A DNA stretch of 33,784 nucleotides from Gammaproteobacteria bacterium (GTDB taxonomy: Bacteria > Pseudomonadota > Gammaproteobacteria > Thiohalomonadales > Thiohalomonadaceae), in contig QKED01000016.1 of assembly GCA_003252455.1 (NCBI GenBank), forward strand, positions 1 through 33,784, in the 5' to 3' direction. This document shows, one piece after another, positions 16,353 to 24,952 of the stretch. The notes under the pieces are model-generated. The model saw nothing but the letters and a program-made list of their open reading frames with translations. It did not search any database and was not told where the DNA came from. Position 1 is the stretch's first letter. Each line of letters begins with the position of its first letter. Made by a program: the position numbers and the translations under genes.

Positions 16353-16390
16353 GCCTATCTCCACGGCGTGTAGGGCTCAGCCCGCGCCGG

Positions 16391-19300
16391 TTATGCCTCG
16401 TCCTCGGCCAGGATGGTGCGGATGTGTTCGAGCAGGTCGGCCTCCTGGAAGGGTTTACCCAGGTAGACGTTGACGCCGATATCCATCGCGCGCTGGCGGT
16501 GCTTATCTCCGGTACGCGAGGTGATCATGATGATCGGGATGTGCTTGAGGCGGTCGGAGTTGCGGATATGGGTGGCCAACTCGTAACCATCCATACGCGG
16601 CATCTCGATATCGAGCAGCATCACGTCAGGCATCACCTCTTCGAGGATGGCCAACGCCTCGACGCCATCCTTCGCCACCACCGAATTGAAGCGATTGCGC
16701 TTGAGCATGCGCTCGGAGACCTTGCGCACGGTGATGGAGTCGTCCACCACCATGACCGTGGCGGCACCCTCGCGCTTGCGCTTCGCCGGGGCGGCGCTCT
16801 GGGTCTCGACCACCTCTTCGACGCGCCCGCGCTTGGCCAGACCGGTACGAATGAGTGAGGGCAGATCGAGGATCAACGCCACGCGGCCATCGGCCAGCAC
16901 GGTGGCGCCCGAGAGGCCGTGCACCTTACTCAGCTGTGCACCGAGCGACTTGATCACCACCTCACGGCTACCGATGAGACCATCCACCGCCAGTGCGACG
17001 CTGTGGTCGCCGGTCTGAGCCATCAGCAGCGGATACTTCTCATCGTCCCCCACCTCGGCCACGTCCGGCGGCTCACCGAGGATGGTGCGCAGGTCGAGGA
17101 GGGCGAATTCAGTGTTGAGCCAGCGATAGGTGGCCCCCTCCTGCTTGAGCATCTCGCGCAGGCGGAACTTGGGGATACGCTCGATGCCGATGATGCTGAG
17201 CAGCGGGATGGCGTAGATATCCTCACCCAGGTTGACCAACAGCGAGCGGCTCACGGACATCATCAGCGGCAGGCGGATGGTAAAGGTGGTCCCCTTACCG
17301 CGCACCGAGTCGATATCCAACGCACCACCGAGCTGCTTGATCTCGCTGCCGACCACGTCCATACCCACACCACGCCCCGACACCTGGGTCAGCGCCTCGG
17401 CGGTGGAGAAGCCGGATTCGAGGATGAAGTGCATCACCTCCTTCGGCGTGAGGTCGGCATCCGGGCGCATCAGGCCACGCTCGATAGCCTTCTTGCGCAC
17501 CTTGTCCAGATTGATGCCGGCGCCATCGTCGCTGATACGGATAACGATCTCGGAACGCTCGCGTGACTGGGCGATGTTGATCACCCCCACCTCCGGCTTG
17601 CCGAGCTGGCGGCGCGCCTCGGGCGACTCCAGGCCGTGGCCGATGGCGTTACGCAGCAAGTGCTCCAGCGGTGCCATGATGCGATTGACCGCATTGCGGT
17701 CCATCTCCACCTCGGCGCCCTGGAAGCGCAGCTCCACCTGCTTGCCTAGCTCGGTGCTCACCTGACGCACGAGGCGCCGCAGGCGCGGTGCATTCTCCAC
17801 CAGCGGCATCATGCGGGTGTGCATGAGCCCCTCTTGCAGCTCGGTGTTCACACGTGACTGCTGCAGCAGGAGCGTCTCAGACTCACGGGCAATATCGGCA
17901 ATCATCGACTCGATGCTGGTCAAGTCACTGAGCGACTCCATCATCGAGCGCGAGAGCTGCTGCATGGTGGTGAAGCGGTCGAACTCCAGCGGGTCGAAAT
18001 CGGCGGACTCGACACCCACGACGTGGATCTCCTCGCGGCGCGACATGATCTGCGCCTCGGTCTCGATATCGAACTGGCGCAGCTGGCCGCGCAGACGCTC
18101 GATGGTCTGGTCGAACTCGTTGAGGTTGAAGCGCAGTGAACCGAACTGCTGCTCCACACGTGAGCGGTAGATGCTTACCTCACCGGCGTAACTCACCAGG
18201 TTGTCGAGCATATCGGCGCCCACACGCACCACCTCCTGCTGTACGCGGGAGGAGCGACGGCGGTTCTGCGCATCGTTGGCGGCCTGTTCGAGCGCCTTCT
18301 CACGCGCCGTTGCCGCCGCTGAGGCGGCCAGGGGCTGACGTTCGGCAGCGGGCTCGCCACCCGCCGCGCTCTGTTGCTCGGCCTCCTGATTCTTCAGGCA
18401 GACGGCGATGTGTTCGGCAATACTGGTGACCAGATAGCGCCCGTTGGGTACCGGCGCGTTGATGCGCAAGTGACGCAGCATCTCCTCCAGGCGCGCAGCC
18501 GTCAGCTGAAGCAGACGGAACACCTCGTCACTCACCGGCACATGGCCATCGAGGACATTCTGCATCAGTGACTGCAGGCTCTTGCTCAGGTCGGTGAACT
18601 CGTTCACCTGCTGCTGCTTGGCCACGGCAACCATCGCATCGACCTTGCCGGAGAGCAGCTCGGCGGCGGTGCGATCCTCTTTTTGCTGCGGCCAACGCTT
18701 GGCCTCGGCCTGCATCTCGTGCAGCTTGGTGGTGGCCTCGTCGATGAACTTGGCCATCTCCATCTTCGGCGCCTGCGGCAGCTCGGCCTCATCGGGCTCG
18801 GCGGGGGCCACGGGCCCCTCGGCCACGGGCGTCGCTGCCGCTTCCAACAGGGCGCTGGTATCCCCATCGGCGAGCGCGTTGACGCGCGCGATCAGGTCAC
18901 CACCGGTGACGATAGGCTCATTGTTGCGCACCTGATCCAGCATCTGCACGAGGCGGTCATGGGTCAACTGCAGCAAGTTGAGCATCTCCGGGGTGCGCGC
19001 CAGCAGGCCGTCGACCACATTGCCGAGCAGCGTTTCCAAGCTGTGGCTGAGGTCGCCCACGGGGATGATGCCCGCCATGCGTGCACCACCCTTGAGGGTG
19101 TGCAGCTGACGCTGCAGGATGGTGACCAGCTCGCGGTTATCCGGGGCATTGACCCAGGTCTGCAGGGTCTCCTCACTGGCGTCGAGGATCTCTTCACTCT
19201 CTTCGAGGAAGATCTCCAACACGTCGGGGTCCACATCTTCGAGCACAAAGAGGTCGTCGGCGTCACTGCCGACACCACTCAGCTCCAGGGTCAGTTCAGG

Positions 19301-22300
19301 CATCGCGCCACTATCGTGCGCCTGGGCCACCTGTGCGACCTCGGGCGTAAGCGCGTCCGCCGCATCATCGTCCGGGTGCGCATGGCCAAAGGCGGAGTAG
19401 AGGTCCAGCCCAGGCAGACCAATGCTGGCCAACGACACCTCGGCCTCTCCCTCGCTCTCCACCTCGATCATACTCAGATCAGGTACGCCAGCGAGGGTCT
19501 CGCCCGGCTCATCTTGAGGGCCCCCTTCCGCGCCACGTGCCAGGGCATCGACCCGTCGGACCAGATCATCACCGAGGGTAATCGGCTGGCGATCACGTAC
19601 CTGACCGAGCATATCCGCCAGGCGGTCGTGGGTCATCTGCAACAGCTCGGTCATCTCGTGACTACGCGCCACCAAGCCGTCTGCGACCGCTCCGAGGAGC
19701 GTCTCGAAGCTGTGGCAGAGATCGCCGATAGGGGTGATCCCAGCCATGCGCGCGCCCCCTTTGAGGGTGTGCAACTGGCGCTGCAGGGAGATCACGAGGT
19801 CGTGATCACTCGGATTGTCGAGCCACTCCTGTAGGGTGCTCTCGGTAGCGTCGAGGATCTCCTCACCCTCTTCGAGGAAGATATCGACCACATCCTCGTC
19901 GAAGTCGGGCGAATCATAGATGTCGACCCCGACCACCGGCAGTGGTGGTTCGGGAGGGGGCACGAGGGCGGTCGGCTTGTGGGCGTCCAGCTCCTCCTCG
20001 GTGATCAGCACCTCCTCGTGGTGGTGGCCTGGTTCGACAACCGCTTCGGAGTGGCTGACCTCAGACGCGGTGGCCGGTGGGACAAACTCGACCACCGGCT
20101 CCTCCGGCAGGTCGTAGCCATCGACCACCAACACCTCGTGGGATTCGTCGTCGACGCTGGCCGCGATCGCCGCCTCGTCATCAGACGTCTCCAGCACCTC
20201 GAACACGGCCGCCTCTGCGAGCCCCTCCTCGGCGTCGAGGACCGCTTCTGACGTGTCCGCGACGGCGTCAGACGCTTCGTCCGCTGCCGCGTCGCTCATA
20301 CCAAGGCCTGCGAACAGCGCCAAGTCGTCATCACTCGGCGTAAAGCCCTCGTCGACCGCTATGCGCTCACCGCCGGACTCGAACTGCTCGACCGCGGGCA
20401 CGTCCAGCGCCGTCTCAAGGTCCATCTGCGGCGCCCCCCCTGGGGTCTCGTCCACAGGATCGGTAGGCAGGTCATCTTGCGCCCAGGCAGCGGCCAAATC
20501 ATCCGCGCTGGCGACGTCAAGGCCTTCGGCCGACGCACTCTCTACGGCATCGACAGAGTCATCAGCAGAGGTCGTGTCGGACACATCGACGTCGGCCCCC
20601 TCCTCGGCGTCTGCAGCAGGCAGAAATGCCTCTACCCCCTCCAGGTCGAGCCCCTCCAGCGCATCGAAGGCACTGTAGGCAGCGGTTGTCGAGGTCTCGG
20701 ACGCAACGGACACCTCGGTGGCGAGTTCGTCCTCGGCAGGCTCGTGCGCGACAGAGGCATCGCCCTCGGCAATGACTGACGCAACCACCTGAGTGGCCAC
20801 GCTGGTCTCCTCCTCCTCCTCCTCACCCTCGCCCTCGTCATCGGCCCCATCAAGGTCATAGACGAACATGTCGTCGACGGCCTCAGGCTCGCTCCCCTGA
20901 GGGGCGACAACCTCGACCGCCTCTTCGGCAACCGGCTCGGTCTCTAGGGTGTCGGTATCGGACTCTTCCTCAGTCACATCCGCCAATGTGAGTTCGTCCG
21001 ATGCATCGGCGACCTCAACTGGCTGCGCCGACTCGACCTCGGGTTTACTGGCCAATCCAGCCTCGGGGCTGAAGTCGGCGGCCAAGTCTTCGCCATTGAT
21101 CAGCGCATCGATGCGACGGGCAAGCGAGCTACGATCAGGCTCGGCACCGCGACCAGGTGCTTCGAGAAAACGCAGCTCCTCACGGCAATACGCGATATAG
21201 GAGCGCATAATCTCCAGCACCACCGGCTCGACCAGTGCGCGTGTTACCTGCACACCCTTGGCGTACTTCTCCAGGCCAGCACTCAACTCGGCGACCGGCT
21301 TCACACCGGCCATGCGCGAACTCCCCTGCAGGGTATGCAGGGCCCGCACCACGGGCTCCTCGACCCGACAGTTGCCCTGGGTATAGCAGCCATGGATGAA
21401 GCCATCGAGCACGCCCAGATGGCTCTCTACCTCTTTCGAGTAGATATCCAGCAGTACAGGGTCGATCTGCGGGACCTCTTCACTGCTGGTGCTGTGCGCA
21501 GGCGCTGTCCGCGCGGGCTCGCTGGTGGCGTTGTCGGCAGTGGGCTTCGGCTTCTGCTCTGTAGCCGCCGCGCCCGCAGCAGCTACAGATTCAGACTTTT
21601 TTTCGCTATCCCCCCGGGGCATAGAGAGCCCGCCTGGCTTGGAGAAATCCTCTGCCGCCTCCTGCAGGAACAGATAGTCCCCTTTGGGTGGCGTCCCATC
21701 CTTGAATTGGGTAACCAGCTCAGGCAGTACCTCGTAGGCCTGCTCCAGTAGGTCGAACATGGCATTGCTCGGGGTCACTGTCTTGTCGATGACCCGGTTG
21801 AGCATACTCTCGAAGGCCCAGGCAAACTCGCCGATCACCTTCGCACCGACCAGGCGACCACTCCCCTTGAGGGTGTGGTAGGCACGGCGCAGGTCGCCGA
21901 GCGCCTCGTCGTTACCCTGATTGGCTCGCCATGCCGGCAGATACTGGCCCATGTTCTCCAGCACCTCTTCCGCCTCTTCGATGAAGATCTCGATGATCTC
22001 ATCGTCGAGTACATCCTCCTCTTCTGCGGCCTCCTGGGCCGGTGGTGGCGGCGTAGCCGCCGGAGGGGAGGTCACGGATGCGCTGCGTCTACCCATGTCG
22101 AGCGCCTCCTCCTCGACCACCACCGCCTCCTCGACGGGGGGCGCGACGGGAGAATGCGGGGGAGCGACAGGGGACTGCGGTACAACGGGGGCTATCGCTG
22201 CCGTCGGTGCTGTGACGATGGAGGCGGCGTCATCGGAGATGGCTGCGCCCTGTTCGGCGGCGAGGCCGAGGTCTTCACCCTCCTCGTCGCCCTGTTCGGT

Positions 22301-24037
22301 CTTGGAGGTCTGGACCAGGTCCTCGTCAGGCAGCCTGTCGATGGGGTAACCCAGCACACTCACCGCGCGCTCGGCCACCTCCAGCACGGAGGCCGGGTGC
22401 ACGCGAGACTCGACGAAGGCCTCGAGGTAGTACTCCACGCTCATCAGCGCATCGGCCAAGGCATCGAGCTTTTCAGGCGTACGTGACCCCGCCTTGCTCA
22501 TCTCGCGCACCATGTAGAAGCCACAGGCACGCACGACCTGAGCCACGCGCTTGTACGAGAGCAGTGAGAGTGAGCCGACGATCTGGTGCAGACGCAGCGG
22601 CATGGCGTCCAGGGTGGCCTGATCGGAGGGATTCTCCAGATAGGTGTTGATACCCTCGCGCAGTTTGACCAGGTCGTCCTTGGCCTCCTTCATCACCTGG
22701 CGGATCACGCGGCGATGCTCCGCCTCCACCTGAGGGGAGTGGTCGGACTCGGAGACCTGCTCCTCGGCGTCGTCGGCCTTCTCCACCGGCACCACCCCGC
22801 CCCAATCCTTGAGTGAGGACTCGGCGGCGAGCACGGCAGCGGCAACCCCCATAAGGGTCTGGTCATCGGGCTTCAACGCACCGTTAATGAGCTGCTTGAC
22901 CACCTTGATCTGTTCGTTGATGGTGGCACGTAGACTCTCCTGACGCAGCAGGCTGAGGGTGTGTGACATGCGCTCCAGACTGGTGGCGATCGTCTCCAGA
23001 TGCGTCGTCGCGGTGAGGTCGCTGCGCACGAAGAGGTCGAGGGCATCCTTGACGCGAGAGAGCTCCTCCATCACGTCGGCGGAGACGGTCTTCTTCAGCC
23101 CCGAGTTGAAACCACTCATGGTCTCAAGGCTCTTCTGTACCGTCTCGGCGCTCGGCAGCAGGGTTTCGAGCTGGAAGGCGCGGCGCACAGCGACAACACG
23201 CGCCCCCTTGGGCTCGCCCTTGCCGATCTGGAACAGCAGTACGCGCGAGACACCCTGCAGGTGCTCGGGCTTAATCCCGCCCTCGTCGAGCGAGACCAAT
23301 GCCTTGACCAACTGGTCGACCTTCAACAGGAGCTGAATCGCCGCCTTGTCGAAGCGGATGGCACGTCCGCGCAGCCCTTCTACATAGGCGCTGGTGACCC
23401 ATAGCAGTTGGCGCACCTCGTGTCGCGACGAGGGCACCAACAGCTTCTCCAGCACGGTGGCGATGGTCTTGATGCTATTGGCCAGATCGATGTTCTTGGA
23501 GATCTTGACCAGCGAGTTGTGGTAATAGGGGTAGAGCTTGTGCGCCAAGGCGCGCATGTTCACCTTGGGCAGGTCTGCACCACGTGGTGGTGGCGCGACA
23601 CTGAAATCGGGGTGGAAAATTGCCGCCTCGGTCAGCGCCTTCTCACCATAGCAGGTGCGCAGGTCGTTGATCAGCGGTAGCAACAAGACAGGCGTGTCGG
23701 GCTGTCCGGCCTGAAGGGTCTCCAGATAGTCGGGCAGTAACAGGATGGCACGCATCAGCAGCTCATAGGCCGGCTGTGGGTCCTTGAGTTTCTGCTCCTG
23801 GAGGGCGACCGCCAGCTGCTCCATCTCCTTGGCCGCCTGGGCCGCCCCGAACAGCTCTACCATCTGCAGGGTGCCGCACACCTGATGCAGATAGGCCACG
23901 CAGAAGCGGATCTGCGCATCGTCTGACGGGTTGTCGACATAGGCCTCAAGCGACACACGCGCCTGCTTGAGCGTCTCGTCGATCTCTCCTTTTACCCAGT
24001 TAAGGGTGCTGACGTCGAACTTTTCTGCCATCAGCAT
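16391..24037 (-). CDS. chpA: Pil-Chp hybrid histidine kinase ChpA/PilL
   Basis: Very large CheA-type kinase, 2548 residues from the ATG at 24037 (GAGG eight bases upstream; GTG 24043 and ATG 24031 are alternatives). It controls twitching motility through PilG and PilH. Candidate phosphohistidines in order are H51 (LHQVCG) and H484 (LHQIVG), both divergent; then canonical H721 (HTLKGSGR), H901 (HTLQGSSR), H1423 and H1646 (both HTLKGGARMAG). A further repeat around D1800 lacks the His. An acidic Ala/Asp/Glu/Val linker covers about 985-1375. The kinase core follows: dimerisation (about 1930-2050), N-box near H2134 (NAIGHGLE), DDGAGI and GVGMDVV. A CheW domain (about 2260-2400) and a receiver with D2476 (LLDIEMP) end the protein. 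P. aeruginosa ChpA (2472 residues) has the same plan. Confidence 0.95.
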   Translation of the reverse strand: MLMAEKFDVSTLNWVKGEIDETLKQARVSLEAYVDNPSDDAQIRFCVAYLHQVCGTLQMVELFGAAQAAKEMEQLAVALQEQKLKDPQPAYELLMRAILLLPDYLETLQAGQPDTPVLLLPLINDLRTCYGEKALTEAAIFHPDFSVAPPPRGADLPKVNMRALAHKLYPYYHNSLVKISKNIDLANSIKTIATVLEKLLVPSSRHEVRQLLWVTSAYVEGLRGRAIRFDKAAIQLLLKVDQLVKALVSLDEGGIKPEHLQGVSRVLLFQIGKGEPKGARVVAVRRAFQLETLLPSAETVQKSLETMSGFNSGLKKTVSADVMEELSRVKDALDLFVRSDLTATTHLETIATSLERMSHTLSLLRQESLRATINEQIKVVKQLINGALKPDDQTLMGVAAAVLAAESSLKDWGGVVPVEKADDAEEQVSESDHSPQVEAEHRRVIRQVMKEAKDDLVKLREGINTYLENPSDQATLDAMPLRLHQIVGSLSLLSYKRVAQVVRACGFYMVREMSKAGSRTPEKLDALADALMSVEYYLEAFVESRVHPASVLEVAERAVSVLGYPIDRLPDEDLVQTSKTEQGDEEGEDLGLAAEQGAAISDDAASIVTAPTAAIAPVVPQSPVAPPHSPVAPPVEEAVVVEEEALDMGRRSASVTSPPAATPPPPAQEAAEEEDVLDDEIIEIFIEEAEEVLENMGQYLPAWRANQGNDEALGDLRRAYHTLKGSGRLVGAKVIGEFAWAFESMLNRVIDKTVTPSNAMFDLLEQAYEVLPELVTQFKDGTPPKGDYLFLQEAAEDFSKPGGLSMPRGDSEKKSESVAAAGAAATEQKPKPTADNATSEPARTAPAHSTSSEEVPQIDPVLLDIYSKEVESHLGVLDGFIHGCYTQGNCRVEEPVVRALHTLQGSSRMAGVKPVAELSAGLEKYAKGVQVTRALVEPVVLEIMRSYIAYCREELRFLEAPGRGAEPDRSSLARRIDALINGEDLAADFSPEAGLASKPEVESAQPVEVADASDELTLADVTEEESDTDTLETEPVAEEAVEVVAPQGSEPEAVDDMFVYDLDGADDEGEGEEEEEETSVATQVVASVIAEGDASVAHEPAEDELATEVSVASETSTTAAYSAFDALEGLDLEGVEAFLPAADAEEGADVDVSDTTSADDSVDAVESASAEGLDVASADDLAAAWAQDDLPTDPVDETPGGAPQMDLETALDVPAVEQFESGGERIAVDEGFTPSDDDLALFAGLGMSDAAADEASDAVADTSEAVLDAEEGLAEAAVFEVLETSDDEAAIAASVDDESHEVLVVDGYDLPEEPVVEFVPPATASEVSHSEAVVEPGHHHEEVLITEEELDAHKPTALVPPPEPPLPVVGVDIYDSPDFDEDVVDIFLEEGEEILDATESTLQEWLDNPSDHDLVISLQRQLHTLKGGARMAGITPIGDLCHSFETLLGAVADGLVARSHEMTELLQMTHDRLADMLGQVRDRQPITLGDDLVRRVDALARGAEGGPQDEPGETLAGVPDLSMIEVESEGEAEVSLASIGLPGLDLYSAFGHAHPDDDAADALTPEVAQVAQAHDSGAMPELTLELSGVGSDADDLFVLEDVDPDVLEIFLEESEEILDASEETLQTWVNAPDNRELVTILQRQLHTLKGGARMAGIIPVGDLSHSLETLLGNVVDGLLARTPEMLNLLQLTHDRLVQMLDQVRNNEPIVTGGDLIARVNALADGDTSALLEAAATPVAEGPVAPAEPDEAELPQAPKMEMAKFIDEATTKLHEMQAEAKRWPQQKEDRTAAELLSGKVDAMVAVAKQQQVNEFTDLSKSLQSLMQNVLDGHVPVSDEVFRLLQLTAARLEEMLRHLRINAPVPNGRYLVTSIAEHIAVCLKNQEAEQQSAAGGEPAAERQPLAASAAATAREKALEQAANDAQNRRRSSRVQQEVVRVGADMLDNLVSYAGEVSIYRSRVEQQFGSLRFNLNEFDQTIERLRGQLRQFDIETEAQIMSRREEIHVVGVESADFDPLEFDRFTTMQQLSRSMMESLSDLTSIESMIADIARESETLLLQQSRVNTELQEGLMHTRMMPLVENAPRLRRLVRQVSTELGKQVELRFQGAEVEMDRNAVNRIMAPLEHLLRNAIGHGLESPEARRQLGKPEVGVINIAQSRERSEIVIRISDDGAGINLDKVRKKAIERGLMRPDADLTPKEVMHFILESGFSTAEALTQVSGRGVGMDVVGSEIKQLGGALDIDSVRGKGTTFTIRLPLMMSVSRSLLVNLGEDIYAIPLLSIIGIERIPKFRLREMLKQEGATYRWLNTEFALLDLRTILGEPPDVAEVGDDEKYPLLMAQTGDHSVALAVDGLIGSREVVIKSLGAQLSKVHGLSGATVLADGRVALILDLPSLIRTGLAKRGRVEEVVETQSAAPAKRKREGAATVMVVDDSITVRKVSERMLKRNRFNSVVAKDGVEALAILEEVMPDVMLLDIEMPRMDGYELATHIRNSDRLKHIPIIMITSRTGDKHRQRAMDIGVNVYLGKPFQEADLLEHIRTILAEDEA

Positions 24038-24049
24038 GCGCACGCACCT

Positions 24050-24949
24050 CTAGTCGGCGGTCCTGACATAGGCCAGGGTATCGGCATAGGCGACCCGCTC
24101 AAGCTGCGGGTGACTCCAACCAAACACCTCACCAAGGCCCAGTATCAGCACACCACCTTTTTTCAGAAAACCGATCAAACCGGCCAAGATCTCCTTGCGC
24201 CGATCGTGCTCGAAGTAGATAAGCACGTTCTGACAGAAGATGATGTCCATCTTGCCCAGTGGAGCTCTCTCCAACTCCTGTATGTTCAGGGGGACGAAGC
24301 AGACCCGCTCGCGGATCTTCTCCTTCACCCGATACATCCCTGCCTCCTCCGGGTCGAAGTAGGCACTGACGTAGCTCGGCGGCAATCCCTCCAGGCTGCT
24401 GCGGTGATACCGCGCCTGCTTGGCGGTGGCGATGCTGCTCAAGCTCACATCCGTCCCGGTGATGCTGTAGAAGTGACTGCATCCGATGCTGTTCAGATGA
24501 CGGTCTATCAACATCGCCAGGGTGTACGCCTCTTCCCCGGTAGAACAACCCACACTCCAGGCGTGTAGGCGGTACTTCGCGCCGCAATCGAGGATCGACT
24601 GCGGCAGGAAGTGGGTGCGGATCATCTCGAACGAGGCCGGGTGGCGACGAAACCGTGTCTCATGCACGGTGAGTCTGTCTACCAACCGAACCCACTCGAC
24701 ACGACCACCACCACCCGACTGCAAATAGTTGTAGTAGTCGTCAAAACTCGTGTAGCCGACCTCGCGCATCCGTTGGCGCAGGTTGCTCTCCAAGAACGCC
24801 TTGCGTGCCTGGTTTATCCCGATACCGGTGCGACTTTCGAGGAGTTGAGCCCATTTGCGATACTCCTCATCGGTCAGGTCCGGCAGGGTCCGCTTCCATG
24901 CGGGCACACTGTCGTCACCCATGGGCACCGACACGGGTTCGTCAGCCAC
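24050..24949 (-). CDS. pilK: CheR-type chemoreceptor methyltransferase PilK
   Basis: SAM-dependent methyltransferase that esterifies glutamates on the PilJ receptor. The 299-residue product has an N-terminal CheR helical domain (about 25-105) and a Rossmann domain with SVGCSTGEEAYTLAML (SAM loop, about 130-145), TGTDVS and FCQNVLIYF. The start is a GTG at 24949, just after the pilJ stop at 24953-24955, with poor ribosome-binding sequence, so translation probably relies on coupling. ATG 24922 is an alternative but also lacks a site. Its usual antagonist, a CheB/ChpB methylesterase, is not found in the cluster. Confidence 0.92.
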   Translation of the reverse strand: MADEPVSVPMGDDSVPAWKRTLPDLTDEEYRKWAQLLESRTGIGINQARKAFLESNLRQRMREVGYTSFDDYYNYLQSGGGGRVEWVRLVDRLTVHETRFRRHPASFEMIRTHFLPQSILDCGAKYRLHAWSVGCSTGEEAYTLAMLIDRHLNSIGCSHFYSITGTDVSLSSIATAKQARYHRSSLEGLPPSYVSAYFDPEEAGMYRVKEKIRERVCFVPLNIQELERAPLGKMDIIFCQNVLIYFEHDRRKEILAGLIGFLKKGGVLILGLGEVFGWSHPQLERVAYADTLAYVRTAD

Positions 24950-24952
24950 CGA

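Noticed and set aside
18865-19905. Assembly duplication within chpA
   Set aside because: The two Hpt modules differ at many bases and are separated by unique sequence, so they are true divergent copies.
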